The translations under genes were made by a program, and so were the position numbers. A stretch of DNA of 64,000 nucleotides from Methylotenera_A sp040387035 (lineage in GTDB: Bacteria; Pseudomonadota; Gammaproteobacteria; Burkholderiales; Methylophilaceae): the NCBI GenBank assembly GCA_040387035.1, contig JAZKEN010000001.1:1-64000 (forward strand), in the 5' to 3' direction. Positions 1 to 9,306 of this stretch are shown piece by piece; positions within the stretch are counted from its first letter, which is position 1, and every line of letters begins with the position of its first letter. The notes under the pieces were generated by a model. It was not told the origin of the DNA, ran no database searches, and saw nothing but the letters and a program-made list of their open reading frames with translations.

Positions 1-102
<102 letters not shown>

Positions 103-120
103 TAAGCTTTTACGCAAATA

Positions 121-148
121 AAAAAGGCCGCTGCAAGCGGCCTTTTTT
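121..148. terminator. Bidirectional intrinsic terminator between hppA and ppa
   Basis: A 12-bp stem (arms 121-132 and 136-147) with a 3-nt loop is A-rich on one side and T-rich on the other. It can therefore end both the plus-strand hppA and the minus-strand ppa transcripts. Confidence 0.9.
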
Positions 149-162
149 ATTGAATACATTAA

Positions 163-711
163 TTAGAATGCTGGCTTCACTTCTGCATTATTGTAATTGG
201 CAACGCCGTCTAAAATTTCTTTCTTGGCTGCTTCAATATCGCCCCAGCCATTGATTTTCACCCATTTGCCTTTGTCCAAGTCTTTATAGTGCTCAAAGAA
301 ATGGGAAATCATTTCCAGGCGCCAGGTTGAAACGTCGGTATGGCTTTGTAAATGACCATATAAACCGCAGACTTTAGGCACTGGCACCGCAAATACTTTC
401 GCATCCAGGCCAGCTTCGTCTTCCATCAGCAACACGCCCAATGGACGGCAACGCACAACCACGCCTGGAATCAATGGCACCGGTGTCATCACCAACACGT
501 CAACAGGGTCGCCATCATCGGCTAAAGTGTGTGGAATGTAGCCGTAATTGGTCGGGTATTGCATGGCAGTACCCATAAAGCGGTCTACAAAAATCGCACC
601 GCTGTCTTTATCCACTTCGTATTTAACAGGGTCGCCCTGCATTGGAATTTCGATAATCACATTGAAATCATTGGGTAAATCATTGCCAGATGGCACTTGG
701 TTTAACGACAT
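163..711 (-). CDS. ppa: Soluble inorganic pyrophosphatase (family I)
   Basis: The 182-aa product matches the usual size of bacterial family I pyrophosphatases. It hydrolyses cytoplasmic pyrophosphate to two phosphates, pulling biosynthetic reactions forward. The metal-binding signature DDGDPVDVL is at about residues 65-73, with the conserved YGYIP segment at 56-60. It is the last gene of the minus-strand block running from tkt and shares a terminator region with the membrane pyrophosphatase gene. The ATG at 711 is the natural start; the ribosome site is weak. No defect is seen. Confidence 0.96.
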   Translation of the reverse strand: MSLNQVPSGNDLPNDFNVIIEIPMQGDPVKYEVDKDSGAIFVDRFMGTAMQYPTNYGYIPHTLADDGDPVDVLVMTPVPLIPGVVVRCRPLGVLLMEDEAGLDAKVFAVPVPKVCGLYGHLQSHTDVSTWRLEMISHFFEHYKDLDKGKWVKINGWGDIEAAKKEILDGVANYNNAEVKPAF

Positions 712-804
712 GTTGAGAAAGGCCTTGAACTAAAAAACGAAATTATACGTGACAAATGTAAATGCTTGATTGCGGATAAATGAAATTTTTTGAACGATGG
801 CTAT

Positions 805-1434
805 TTAACGTTTTGAAAACTGGCGCCAAACTTTGCTTAATACAAAGAACAGGATGACTATCGCCAAACCCATCATGCTAATTAAGCCAAGATGCATTTT
901 AATAATCGGGATATTGCCGAAAAAGTAGCCCGCTAATACGCAAACGCATACCCAGATAATGGCACCAATCGTGGCAGAACGCACAAACTTTACAAAAGAC
1001 ATTTGTGTCAGGCCTGCTAAAAATGGTGCCAGTGTGCGGATAATCGGCAAAAAAAGTGAAAACAAAAAGCCTTTTTCGCCATGCCTGTCATAAAAAACGC
1101 GCGTTTTATCTAAAGCAGCTTGTTTTGGCCATTTTAGGTAATCCACAAAAAAAACCTGGCCCAGCGTTTTACCTAAAAAATAGCCGGTAATATTACCCAA
1201 TACGGCAGCAATAATCAGCACAATGATTAACAACCCGATATTCAGTGAGGATGCTGCCCAGACCGCGCCACATACAAACAGAAATGGATTACTCGGCAGG
1301 AAAAAGAACGGCAGTACGCCTATCTGCAAAAATACCACGCCAAATATAATCAAATAAACGAAATTGGCATGCATGCCGACTAAATCAGGCAAATGCGCAT
1401 CAAAATTCATTAGCATTTGCCAGATTTGCATCAT
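805..1434 (-). CDS. DedA family membrane protein
   Basis: A 209-aa multi-spanning inner-membrane protein of the DedA/SNARE-associated (VTT) family. Members are linked to lipid carrier flipping, proton-motive-force maintenance and envelope homeostasis. Visible family marks are the NITGYFLGKTLG segment near residues 80-91 and the re-entrant LFLPIIRTLAPFLAG region near 127-141 with its conserved Arg, Pro and Gly. The start codon overlaps the stop of the upstream DUF1232 gene by 4 bp, which implies translational coupling. The transported substrate cannot be told from sequence. Confidence 0.9.
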   Translation of the reverse strand: MMQIWQMLMNFDAHLPDLVGMHANFVYLIIFGVVFLQIGVLPFFFLPSNPFLFVCGAVWAASSLNIGLLIIVLIIAAVLGNITGYFLGKTLGQVFFVDYLKWPKQAALDKTRVFYDRHGEKGFLFSLFLPIIRTLAPFLAGLTQMSFVKFVRSATIGAIIWVCVCVLAGYFFGNIPIIKMHLGLISMMGLAIVILFFVLSKVWRQFSKR

Positions 1435-1703
1435 GCTGGCTCAAGCCTGCATTCAGCCACAATGGCGGCTGGCGTCAGTTTTAATGCGCCGTACAGCAAT
1501 AAGGGAATAATGACCAACTCGTCCAGCTGGCCAATCACCGGGATAAAATCCGGGATCAGGTCAAACGGCATCAACATGTAACCAATCGCCAGCCATAATA
1601 AGGCTTTGGCCAGTTTAGGTGTGTGCGGGTGTTTTTGCAGGCGCTGGTAAAAAACAAACTCTGCTTTTAAACGCGCCGCAATCTGTTTTAGTTTTTCCAG
1701 CAT
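1431..1703 (-). CDS. YkvA-like DUF1232 small membrane protein
   Basis: A 90-aa protein whose central segment, with MPFDLIPDFIPVIGQLDEL at about 44-62, is the hallmark of the YkvA/DUF1232 family. The N-terminal third is basic and soluble; the rest is largely hydrophobic, probably one or two membrane segments. Its function is unknown. It starts 9 bp after the purC stop and overlaps dedA by 4 bp, so it is very likely co-transcribed with both. The pairing with dedA suggests an envelope role, which is inference only. Confidence 0.82.
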   Translation of the reverse strand: MLEKLKQIAARLKAEFVFYQRLQKHPHTPKLAKALLWLAIGYMLMPFDLIPDFIPVIGQLDELVIIPLLLYGALKLTPAAIVAECRLEPA

Positions 1704-1712
1704 ATCGGTATG

Positions 1713-2618
1713 CTAAACCAGCTTTTTGCCGGTGAGCTTTTCAAACGCTTCCAGGTATTTTTCAGAGGTCCGTTGCGCAACATCATCTGGCAAAGCGGGT
1801 GCTGGAGGCGCCTTGTTCCATTGAATACTTTCCAGCCAGTCACGCACGTATTGCTTGTCGTAGCTGGGTGGATTACTGCCGACTTGATAGCTTTCTGCCG
1901 GCCAGAAACGTGATGAATCAGGTGTTAATACTTCATCCATCACATGTAACACATCAGCGCTATCCAGGCCAAATTCAAACTTGGTATCGGCAATGATGAT
2001 GCCGCGCGTCAGCGCATATTCGGCCGCCTCACTATAAAGCTGGATAGCGACCTTGGCCACTTTTTCTGCCATTTCTGTGCCAATTAATGCGGCGCACTGT
2101 TCCAAGCTGATATTTTCATCATGTTCACCCACGGCGGCTTTGGAGGATGGCGTGAAAATGGGTGTGGGTAATTTTGAGGCTTCCTGCAAACCTGCCGGCA
2201 ACGCGATGCCACACACTGTGCCCTTGGCTTTGTACTCTTTCCAGCCGCTGCCCACCAGGTAGCCACGCACAATGGCTTCTATCTGTAGTGGCTTGAGCTT
2301 TTTCACTACCACCGCCCGGCTTAAATTACCTGTACCCAGTTGCGCCTTATCTGCTGTAGAGACGACTGTTTCAGGATCGATACCGGTTAAGTGGTTAGGC
2401 ACCACATGCTTTAATTTCTCAAACCAGAAATTGGCCATCTGTGTCAGCATGGCGCCTTTATTGGCAATTCCTGTCGGCAGGATCACGTCAAATGCAGAAA
2501 GCCTGTCGGTGCTGACCAGCAACATGGTGTCGTCATCGATGGCATAGATATCACGCACTTTTCCCTGATGGATCAGGCTTAGGCTTTGAAGATTGGTTTT
2601 TAACAGTGGCGCGCTCAT
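1713..2618 (-). CDS. purC: Phosphoribosylaminoimidazole-succinocarboxamide synthase
   Basis: A 301-aa SAICAR synthase, which condenses CAIR with aspartate using ATP in de novo purine synthesis. Clear marks are IHQGKVRDIY near the N-terminus (ATP site), VSTDRLSAFDVILP at about 35-48, and the C-terminal signature around MDEVLTPDSSRFW. The length fits the longer SAICAR synthases common in betaproteobacteria. It lies 76 bp downstream of pyk and 9 bp before the DUF1232 gene, inside the minus-strand central-metabolism run. The ATG at 2618 has only a weak Shine-Dalgarno sequence. Confidence 0.96.
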   Translation of the reverse strand: MSAPLLKTNLQSLSLIHQGKVRDIYAIDDDTMLLVSTDRLSAFDVILPTGIANKGAMLTQMANFWFEKLKHVVPNHLTGIDPETVVSTADKAQLGTGNLSRAVVVKKLKPLQIEAIVRGYLVGSGWKEYKAKGTVCGIALPAGLQEASKLPTPIFTPSSKAAVGEHDENISLEQCAALIGTEMAEKVAKVAIQLYSEAAEYALTRGIIIADTKFEFGLDSADVLHVMDEVLTPDSSRFWPAESYQVGSNPPSYDKQYVRDWLESIQWNKAPPAPALPDDVAQRTSEKYLEAFEKLTGKKLV

Positions 2619-2694
2619 GGTGTCAATTGCAAGTGGTAAAGAGTTCGATTATAAATTGTGCAAGGGGATTTGCACTAGCAAAACGATTGAAAAT

Positions 2695-4122
2695 TTAAAC
2701 CAATTCGCCCACTTTAACCACTTTAAGCGTGTTAGTGCCACCCGGGCTGCCGATTGGCTCACCAAAGGTGAATAATACTGTATCGCCTGTTGCTACTGCA
2801 CCATTGGTTAGTAGTACTTGTTCCATTTCCTGCAGAATCTCATCCCTGTTTTTATCGGCATGCTCAATTGGGTAAGGGAATACATTGCGATGCAAAGTCA
2901 GCTTGCGGCGTGCGATTTTGTTGGGCGATAGCGCATAAATCGGCGCACCGCTATCGGCACGCGATAACCATTGTGCAGCATTGCCTGATTGCGTGAGTGC
3001 TGCAATCGCTTTTACGTTGAGATATTTGGACACATAAATAGTGGCCGCCGCGATCGCCTCATCGGTCTGCTGGTGCGGTTCGGCGCGCTTCTGGCTGACA
3101 TTGGCGATCTCATATTCTTTTTCAGCTTCTATGCAGATTCGATGTACCGCTTTGACCGTTTCCAGTGGATATTGCCCGCTGGCGGTTTCAGCAGACAGCA
3201 TCACCGCGTCTGTTCCATCCAGCACTGCATTCGCCACATCAGACACTTCAGCCCTGGTCGGAATCGGGCTACTGATCATGGATTCCATCATTTGGGTGGC
3301 GGTAATCACCAGTTTGTTCTGCGCGCGCGCCATGCGGATCATGCGTTTTTGCAAACCTGGCACTGCGGCATCGCCGACTTCAACGCCTAAGTCACCGCGC
3401 GCCACCATGATCGCATCGCTCACGGCGATGATTTCTTTCAGGTTATCAATGGCTTCTGCGCGCTCAATTTTTGCCACAATGCTGGCTGTGCCACCCGCTT
3501 GTTTAACCAAAGCACGCGCCTGCTCAACATCCTGGGCCGATTTTGGAAAAGAAATGGCAATATAATCCGCCTCTAATGCCACGGCAGTCTTCAGGTCTTC
3601 TTTATCTTTTAAGGTTAAGGCATCGGCTGATAAACCACCGCCAGCGCGGTTGATGCCTTTATTGTTGCTTAGCACACCGCCGCTCAGGATCACGCAATGG
3701 ATCTGGTTGCCTTTGATGCGATCCACCTGCATGGTGATACGCCCATCGTCCAGCAATAACACTACACCCTCTATGACTTCCTGGGGCAGGGTTTTATAAT
3801 CCAATCCAACTTTGTCCTGGTTGCCCAACTCGCAATCGGCATCCAGTATAAATAAATCACCCGTTTTTAACGTGATTTTGCCCAGCTCAAATTTGCCGAT
3901 CCTGATTTTCGGCCCTTGCAAATCGCATAGCACGCCTACTGGCCGCCCAAGTTTTAGCGCGATATTACGTACAATGTCGGCGCGGCTGATATGCTCTTCC
4001 GCTGTGCCATGTGAAAAATTTAGCCGCACTACATTGACGCCTGCTGTAATCAGGCGCGCAATCATTTCTTCACTGCTAGAGGCTGGGCCTAGTGTGGCAA
4101 CAATCTTTGTTTTACGTAACAT
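2695..4122 (-). CDS. pyk: Pyruvate kinase
   Basis: A 475-aa pyruvate kinase making pyruvate and ATP from phosphoenolpyruvate. The N-terminal TKIVATLGPAS segment, the catalytic SIVAKIERAEAI lysine region at about 215-226 and MVARGDLGVEV near 241-251 are all present. The C-terminal third is the usual allosteric domain, ending with GGTNTLKVVKVGELV. The gene follows a terminator hairpin downstream of pgk, so it may have its own promoter in the 74 bp before its ATG. No truncation is seen. Whether it is the only isozyme cannot be told here. Confidence 0.96.
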   Translation of the reverse strand: MLRKTKIVATLGPASSSEEMIARLITAGVNVVRLNFSHGTAEEHISRADIVRNIALKLGRPVGVLCDLQGPKIRIGKFELGKITLKTGDLFILDADCELGNQDKVGLDYKTLPQEVIEGVVLLLDDGRITMQVDRIKGNQIHCVILSGGVLSNNKGINRAGGGLSADALTLKDKEDLKTAVALEADYIAISFPKSAQDVEQARALVKQAGGTASIVAKIERAEAIDNLKEIIAVSDAIMVARGDLGVEVGDAAVPGLQKRMIRMARAQNKLVITATQMMESMISSPIPTRAEVSDVANAVLDGTDAVMLSAETASGQYPLETVKAVHRICIEAEKEYEIANVSQKRAEPHQQTDEAIAAATIYVSKYLNVKAIAALTQSGNAAQWLSRADSGAPIYALSPNKIARRKLTLHRNVFPYPIEHADKNRDEILQEMEQVLLTNGAVATGDTVLFTFGEPIGSPGGTNTLKVVKVGELV

Positions 4123-4195
4123 CGTAATAGTTGGTCCTTATTATTTAATTAAATCAATAGACCATAAACATAGTTAAAAATCGCAGCATCAAATA

Positions 4196-4221
4196 AAAAA
4201 TGGGGCACCAGCCCCATTTTT
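4196..4221 (-). terminator. Intrinsic terminator after pgk
   Basis: An 11-bp stem, AAAAATGGGGC pairing with GCCCCATTTTT around an ACCA loop, stands 24 bp past the pgk stop. It is flanked by A- and T-runs and could work in both directions. It separates pgk from pyk. Confidence 0.85.
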
Positions 4222-4244
4222 AATGAACTGGATAATATTCCAAA

Positions 4245-5426
4245 CTAAGCCTTTGCGCGACTTTCTAAAATCTCGACTGCCGGCAATGTCTTGCCTTCCA
4301 GAAACTCTAAAAACGCGCCACCTGCGGTTGAAATATAGCTGATTTTGTCGTAAATATCGTATTTCTGAATCGCAGCAATGGTGTCACCACCACCCGCCAA
4401 GGTAAACGCTTTGGTGTTAGCAATGGCATGCGCAATCGTTTTGGTGCCTTCACCAAACTGGTCAAATTCAAATACGCCAACCGGGCCGTTCCAAACCACG
4501 GTACCCGCGTTTTTAATAATCTCTGCTAATTCATTAGCAGATTTCGCGCCAATGTCAAAAATCATATCATCGACTGCTACTGAAGCCGCGTCTTTCTTCA
4601 CTGCCGGCTCATTTGCATCAAACTTCTTACCGCATACAACATCCACAGCGATGGGCACTGCCGCGCCTCTTTGGCTCATTTTGTCCATTAAGGTGCGCGC
4701 TACCGGTACTAAATCGTCTTCACACAGTGATTTACCTACTTCAAAACCTGCCGCTTTTAGAAAAGTGTTGGCGATACCGCCGCCCACCACCATTTGGTCT
4801 ACTTTTTCAGACAGGCTTTCCAGAACGGTTAATTTGGTAGACACTTTACTGCCGCCCACGATTGCCACCATTGGGCGTGCCGGATTCAACAAAGCTTTGG
4901 TCAAGGCGTCTAATTCTTCGGCCAGCAACAAGCCGGCACAGGCGGTAGGTGCAAACTTTGCCACGCCATGTGTACTGGCTTCTGCACGATGTGCAGTGCC
5001 AAACGCATCCATCACAAATACATCACATAATTTTGCATAAGCTTGCGCTGTTTCGTCTTTATTCTTTTTTTCGCCCACATTAAAACGGCAATTCTCTAAA
5101 ACCACCAACTCACCCGCAGCCACATCAAAACCACCGTTTAGCCAGTCTTTAATCAAGCGTACTGGCTTGTTTAATTTAGCGGCAATCACGTCTACCACTG
5201 GTTTTAACGAGTTTTCTTCTGAATAAACGCCCTCTTCAGGACGGCCCAGATGCGATGTCACCATCACATGTGCGCCCTTTTTCAATGCATATTCGATTGT
5301 TGCCATGCTGGCCGTGATGCGTGCATCAGAAGTGACCTTACCATCTGCAACAGGTACATTTAAATCTGAACGAATGAATACGCGTTTTCCGGATAAATCT
5401 AAGTCAGTGATTTTGATAAATTTCAT
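4245..5426 (-). CDS. pgk: Phosphoglycerate kinase
   Basis: A 393-aa phosphoglycerate kinase interconverting 1,3-bisphosphoglycerate and 3-phosphoglycerate with ATP. Visible marks are RSDLNVPV near residue 20, GGSKVSTKL near 190 and the nucleotide-binding GGGDTIAA near 350. I chose the ATG at 5426 because GGGAAAAG sits about 6 nt upstream and the family starts with this MKFI-type N-terminus; an in-frame TTG at 5438 would add four residues. The upstream gap to gap contains a palindromic repeat element. A terminator follows the stop. Confidence 0.96.
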   Translation of the reverse strand: MKFIKITDLDLSGKRVFIRSDLNVPVADGKVTSDARITASMATIEYALKKGAHVMVTSHLGRPEEGVYSEENSLKPVVDVIAAKLNKPVRLIKDWLNGGFDVAAGELVVLENCRFNVGEKKNKDETAQAYAKLCDVFVMDAFGTAHRAEASTHGVAKFAPTACAGLLLAEELDALTKALLNPARPMVAIVGGSKVSTKLTVLESLSEKVDQMVVGGGIANTFLKAAGFEVGKSLCEDDLVPVARTLMDKMSQRGAAVPIAVDVVCGKKFDANEPAVKKDAASVAVDDMIFDIGAKSANELAEIIKNAGTVVWNGPVGVFEFDQFGEGTKTIAHAIANTKAFTLAGGGDTIAAIQKYDIYDKISYISTAGGAFLEFLEGKTLPAVEILESRAKA

Positions 5427-5467
5427 TACTTTTCCCAAAAGATTTAGTATTTAATTTGCTGACATTC

Positions 5468-5589
5468 AATAACTGAGCGAGCGGGATAAGATACAAGGCG
5501 CACGGAGCACAGAAAGCGGAATGTACACAAAGTACATGAGCATTTCGAGCACCGCGCAACGCAGTAGATTACCCGCGCAGCCAGTTATT
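5468..5589. repeat. Intergenic palindromic repeat, copy 1 (pgk-gap)
   Basis: A roughly 120-bp element with imperfect terminal inverted repeats (5468-5487 against 5568-5589, both ending in AATAACTG). A central hairpin ATGTAC-ACAAA-GTACAT lies at 5521-5537. The right terminal repeat includes the gap stop codon. On the complementary strand it aligns clearly with the copy at 29817-29923, sharing ACTGCGTT, GCTC-AAAT-CTC and TCCG-TTT around the hairpin. It lies inside the gap-pgk transcript. Confidence 0.75.
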
Positions 5590-6592
5590 TTTCTGCAATA
5601 TGCTGGACTAGGCGCAACAGGTTGCAGGTATACCCATACTCATTATCGTACCAAGCCACCACTTTTACAAAAGTAGGGTCTAGCATAATGCCGGCATCGG
5701 CATCAAACACGCTGGCAGCCGGGGCGCCCCTGAAATCGGTTGAAACCACTTTATCGTTGGTATAGGCCAGCACATGTTTAAGCGCGCCCTTTGAAGCCGC
5801 ATACATCGCCGCGCAAATATCCACATAGCTAGTCGGTTTAACCAACTCCACCGTTAAATCCACAACAGAAACGTTGGCTGTAGGCACACGTAATGCCATG
5901 CCAGTCAGTTTTTTGTTTAAAGATGGAATCACCATGCCCACCGCTTTAGCCGCACCGGTACTGGATGGGATAATATTTTCGAATACACTGCGACCGCCGC
6001 GCCAATCTTTATTACTACCGCTATCTACCACCATTTGTGAGGCTGTTGCAGCGTGCACGGTAGTCATCAATCCGCGTTTAATGCCAAAGCTATCGTTTAA
6101 CACTTTAACGATTGGCGCCAGCGCGTTGGTGGTGCAAGAGGCCGCCGATACAATGGACTGCCCTTTGTAATCTTCATGGTTTACGCCATATACAAACATC
6201 GGCGTATCATCTTTGGCGGGAGCGGATTGCACCACTTTTTTAGCACCCTCTGCCAAATGGCCTTTACAACCATCCGTGGTTAAAAATACGCCAGTTGCAT
6301 CAATGACGACATCAACACCGCTTGCTCCCCACTGTATATGGAATGGGTCACGCTCTTTACTGACCGCGATTTTTTTGCCGTTGACAATTAAAGCGCCATC
6401 TTTGGCACTGATGGTAGCGTTAAAACGCCCATGCACAGAATCGTATTGCAGCATATATGCCATGTAATCGATATCTTGCATACCATTGACCGCGACGACT
6501 TCAATATCGGCGAATTCGCTTTCCTGTATGGCAGCGCGCAATGCCATACGCCCAATACGTCCAAAACCGTTAATGCCTACTTTAATTGCCAT
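5585..6592 (-). CDS. gap: Glyceraldehyde-3-phosphate dehydrogenase, type I
   Basis: A 335-aa GAPDH converting glyceraldehyde-3-phosphate to 1,3-bisphosphoglycerate. The Rossmann GINGFGRIGR motif is at the N-terminus, the catalytic ASCTTNALAP cysteine segment is near residues 152-161, and WYDNEYGY is near the C-terminus. I prefer the second ATG (6592), which lies 6 nt after a GGA, over the ATG two codons upstream. The gene follows tkt after a terminator. Its stop codon is inside the terminal repeat of the following palindromic element. Confidence 0.96.
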   Translation of the reverse strand: MAIKVGINGFGRIGRMALRAAIQESEFADIEVVAVNGMQDIDYMAYMLQYDSVHGRFNATISAKDGALIVNGKKIAVSKERDPFHIQWGASGVDVVIDATGVFLTTDGCKGHLAEGAKKVVQSAPAKDDTPMFVYGVNHEDYKGQSIVSAASCTTNALAPIVKVLNDSFGIKRGLMTTVHAATASQMVVDSGSNKDWRGGRSVFENIIPSSTGAAKAVGMVIPSLNKKLTGMALRVPTANVSVVDLTVELVKPTSYVDICAAMYAASKGALKHVLAYTNDKVVSTDFRGAPAASVFDADAGIMLDPTFVKVVAWYDNEYGYTCNLLRLVQHIAEK

Positions 6593-6621
6593 GCTCATTC
6601 CAAGAATTAGAGGTTTACAAA

Positions 6622-6649
6622 TAAAAAGAGCCTCAAGAATCAGAGGCTC
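6622..6649 (-). terminator. Intrinsic terminator after tkt
   Basis: On the minus strand GAGCCTC and GAGGCTC form a 7-bp stem followed by TTTTTATTT. It lies about 25 bp past the tkt stop and just upstream of gap, so most tkt transcripts should end here. Confidence 0.8.
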
Positions 6650-6673
6650 GTTTCAGTACTATTTACTCAATGA

Positions 6674-8656
6674 TTACAACACTGACTTAGTTACAGCAAC
6701 AACATTTTCTACTGTAAAGCCAAAGTGTTTCATCAAGGCGCCACCAGGAGCTGATTCACCGAATGTATCGATACCAACCACAGCACCTTCCAAGCCAACA
6801 TATTTGCGCCAGAAGTCTGTTACACCAGCTTCAACCGCCACGCGTTTAACGCCTGGAGTTAGCACGCTGTCTTTGTAAGCTTGATCTTGACGGTCAAATA
6901 CGTTTGTTGATGGCATTGAAACCACACGTACTTTAGTGCCTGCTGCATTTAACTCAGCCGCTGCTTTAACAGCCAACTCTAGCTCAGAACCGTTAGCGAT
7001 GATGATCACTTGCGCACCGGCAACGTCAGACAATACATAAGCACCTTTACGCATGCCCGCAAATTGCGCTGCATCGTGTTTGATGCCTGGCACGTTTTGA
7101 CGGCTTAATACCAAGCTTGAAGGACCATTTTTGCGCTCAACTGCGGCAACCCAAGCCACTGCAGTTTCTGTTGAACTACCTGGACGCCATACATCCATAT
7201 TCGGGATGTAACGCAAGCCTGCTGTATTTTCTACTGGTTGGTGCGTTGGACCATCTTCACCTTGACCGATAGAGTCATGTGTCAACACAGCGATAGTGCG
7301 TTGTTTCATCAATGCAGACATGCGCAATGCACTTTTTGCATAGTCAGAGAACATATGGAATGTACCGCCGAATGGAATCAAGCCACCGTGCAATGCCATA
7401 CCGTTCATGATGGCGAACATACCGAATTCACGCACGCCGTATGAGATGTAGTTACCTGGTTTTTTCGCATCAACGTGTACAAAGCTACCGGTTGAAGTCA
7501 AGTTTGAACCAGTCAAGTCAGCAGAACCACCTAAGAACTCAGGCAATAATGGAGCTAAAGCGCCGATGACGTTTTGTGATGCTTTACGTGTTGCAACACC
7601 TTCTGCTTTTTCGTTGGTTGCTGCGATGATCGCGTCTGTCGCTTCTTTCCAGTTAGCTGGTAAGTCGCCTGCCATACGGCGTTTGAATTCTGCCGCTTCA
7701 GCCGGGAAAGCTTTTGCATAGGCATCGAACTTGGCATTCCAGTCGCCTTCAACTTTAGCGCCTTTTGCCGTTGCATCCCAACCGGCGTAAACGTCTTCCG
7801 GAATCACGAATGGCTCATGCGCCCAACCGATGTTTGCACGCGTTGCGGCAACTTCGTCTAGACCTAGTGCAGAACCGTGGCAATCGTGTGAACCGGATTT
7901 GTTTGGTGAACCCATACCGATCACTGTTTTACAGCAGATCAATGATGGTTTGTCTGTTACTTTTTTCGCTGCTGCAATGGCTGCGCCGATTGCCGCCACG
8001 TCATGACCATCCACTGACTGAACGTGCCAGCCATATGATTCAAAACGTTTCGCTGTGTCGTCTGTGTACCAACCTTCGATATGACCGTCGATAGAGATAC
8101 CGTTGTCATCCCAGAATGCCGTTAACTTGCCCAGGCCCCAAGTACCAGCCAGTGCACACGCTTCGTGAGAAACGCCTTCCATCATACAGCCGTCGCCCAA
8201 GAACACGTATGTGCTATGGTCAACGATGTCGTGGCCTGGTTTGTTGAATTGGTTAGCTAATAGTTTTTCAGCCATTGCAAAACCAACACCGTTAGCGATA
8301 CCTTGGCCTAATGGACCTGTAGTTGTTTCAACGCCTGGTGCGTAGCCGTATTCCGGGTGACCAGCACATTTTGAATGCAATTGGCGGAATGATTGTATTT
8401 CGCTCATTGGTAATGCATAACCTGTCAGGTGTAGCAATGAGTAGATCAACATTGAGCCGTGACCATTAGAAAGCACAAAGCGATCGCGATTTGCCCATGA
8501 TGGATTTTTTGGGTTGTGAACTAGATGATTATTCCAAAGCTCTTCAGCAATCTCAGCCATGCCCATAGGCGCGCCCGGGTGGCCAGAATTGGCTTTTTGC
8601 ACTGCATCCATTGATAACGCACGAATTGCGTTGGCTAAATCTTTACGCGTTGCCAT
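6674..8656 (-). CDS. tkt: Transketolase
   Basis: A 660-aa thiamine-diphosphate transketolase of the full bacterial length. It moves two-carbon ketol units between sugar phosphates in the pentose-phosphate and ribulose-monophosphate rearrangement pathways. Marks are NSGHPGAPMG near residues 24-33, TTGPLGQG near 112-119, the thiamine-diphosphate site GDGCMMEG near 154-161 and GPTHQPVE in the pyrimidine-binding domain. The ATG at 8656 is preceded by GGGAG. In a methylotroph it would serve C1 acceptor regeneration (inference). A terminator separates it from gap. Confidence 0.96.
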   Translation of the reverse strand: MATRKDLANAIRALSMDAVQKANSGHPGAPMGMAEIAEELWNNHLVHNPKNPSWANRDRFVLSNGHGSMLIYSLLHLTGYALPMSEIQSFRQLHSKCAGHPEYGYAPGVETTTGPLGQGIANGVGFAMAEKLLANQFNKPGHDIVDHSTYVFLGDGCMMEGVSHEACALAGTWGLGKLTAFWDDNGISIDGHIEGWYTDDTAKRFESYGWHVQSVDGHDVAAIGAAIAAAKKVTDKPSLICCKTVIGMGSPNKSGSHDCHGSALGLDEVAATRANIGWAHEPFVIPEDVYAGWDATAKGAKVEGDWNAKFDAYAKAFPAEAAEFKRRMAGDLPANWKEATDAIIAATNEKAEGVATRKASQNVIGALAPLLPEFLGGSADLTGSNLTSTGSFVHVDAKKPGNYISYGVREFGMFAIMNGMALHGGLIPFGGTFHMFSDYAKSALRMSALMKQRTIAVLTHDSIGQGEDGPTHQPVENTAGLRYIPNMDVWRPGSSTETAVAWVAAVERKNGPSSLVLSRQNVPGIKHDAAQFAGMRKGAYVLSDVAGAQVIIIANGSELELAVKAAAELNAAGTKVRVVSMPSTNVFDRQDQAYKDSVLTPGVKRVAVEAGVTDFWRKYVGLEGAVVGIDTFGESAPGGALMKHFGFTVENVVAVTKSVL

Positions 8657-8991
8657 TATTTTCTCCCTAATTTTAGCTAAACTGAACAGGTTCTTATTAA
8701 TATTGAAACTAACTTAAAACCTAATAGAAATTGCAAAAAAGCTTGGTTTAAAGCTTGGTTTAAATCTGAATTAATTACACTTTTTGTAAAAGGGTAATTA
8801 TTGCCTAATTAGCCCTTTTCGGCAAGTTTCAAGCAGGCTTAATTTGGGGTTATTACAGGAGAGTTGTAAATTGTTTTGTAGCAAAACCGCAATTTGATGC
8901 AATGTTTTGGCTTTATTTATGCCATTAAAATAAATATTGGGCCAAATGCCGTGAGCGGCTTAGCCGAATATTCTAAAGTCAAAACCAAACA
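8657..8991. other. Intergenic region upstream of tkt
   Basis: 335 AT-rich bases hold the tkt Shine-Dalgarno site, a 12-bp tandem duplication (8739-8762) and the 3' flank of the next minus-strand gene. I see no convincing ORF, no RNA gene and no promoter I could place with confidence. Confidence 0.6.
8739..8762. repeat. 12-bp perfect tandem duplication upstream of tkt
   Basis: AAGCTTGGTTTA occurs twice in direct tandem, about 80 bp upstream of the tkt start. It could be a regulator-binding direct repeat or a slippage duplication; nothing else distinguishes these. Confidence 0.7.
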
Positions 8992-9306
8992 TTAAACAAC
9001 GCGGCGGCTAGAGCGCATCACAAAGCAAAACAAAGCAGCCAATATCAGCCACGCCTGTGCCGGAATAGTTGAGGGCACCGCATTCGAGTCATTAGCATTG
9101 CTGCTTTTGGTCACTGATTTCCTGCTCTCGGCTCGAGGTGACACTACGTCATTAGAAGCCAACCTAATCACCGGGCCAGTAGTGCCTATTTTTGCAGTTA
9201 CATGCAATTGAGACTTTTCACCAATCGCCGCTGTCGTCATGGTTGGTGCCATTAAGGTTACACCCACCAAAATCAATACCACTAATTTCCTTACCATGTT
9301 GTGCAT
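8992..9306 (-). CDS. Small exported protein with CTERM-like tail
   Basis: A 104-aa hypothetical protein that I do not recognise as a named family. It has an N-terminal signal sequence (basic start, then LVVLILVGVTLMAPT, then Ala-rich) and a short polar Ser/Asn-rich middle. The C-terminus has a proline-containing VPSTIPAQAW start, a hydrophobic helix and a final RSSRR cluster. This tripartite tail resembles a degenerate exosortase (PEP-CTERM-type) sorting signal, but the canonical PEP is absent. An ordinary C-terminal anchor is the alternative. Transcription is monocistronic, divergent from the BON gene. Confidence 0.6.
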   Translation of the reverse strand: MHNMVRKLVVLILVGVTLMAPTMTTAAIGEKSQLHVTAKIGTTGPVIRLASNDVVSPRAESRKSVTKSSNANDSNAVPSTIPAQAWLILAALFCFVMRSSRRVV

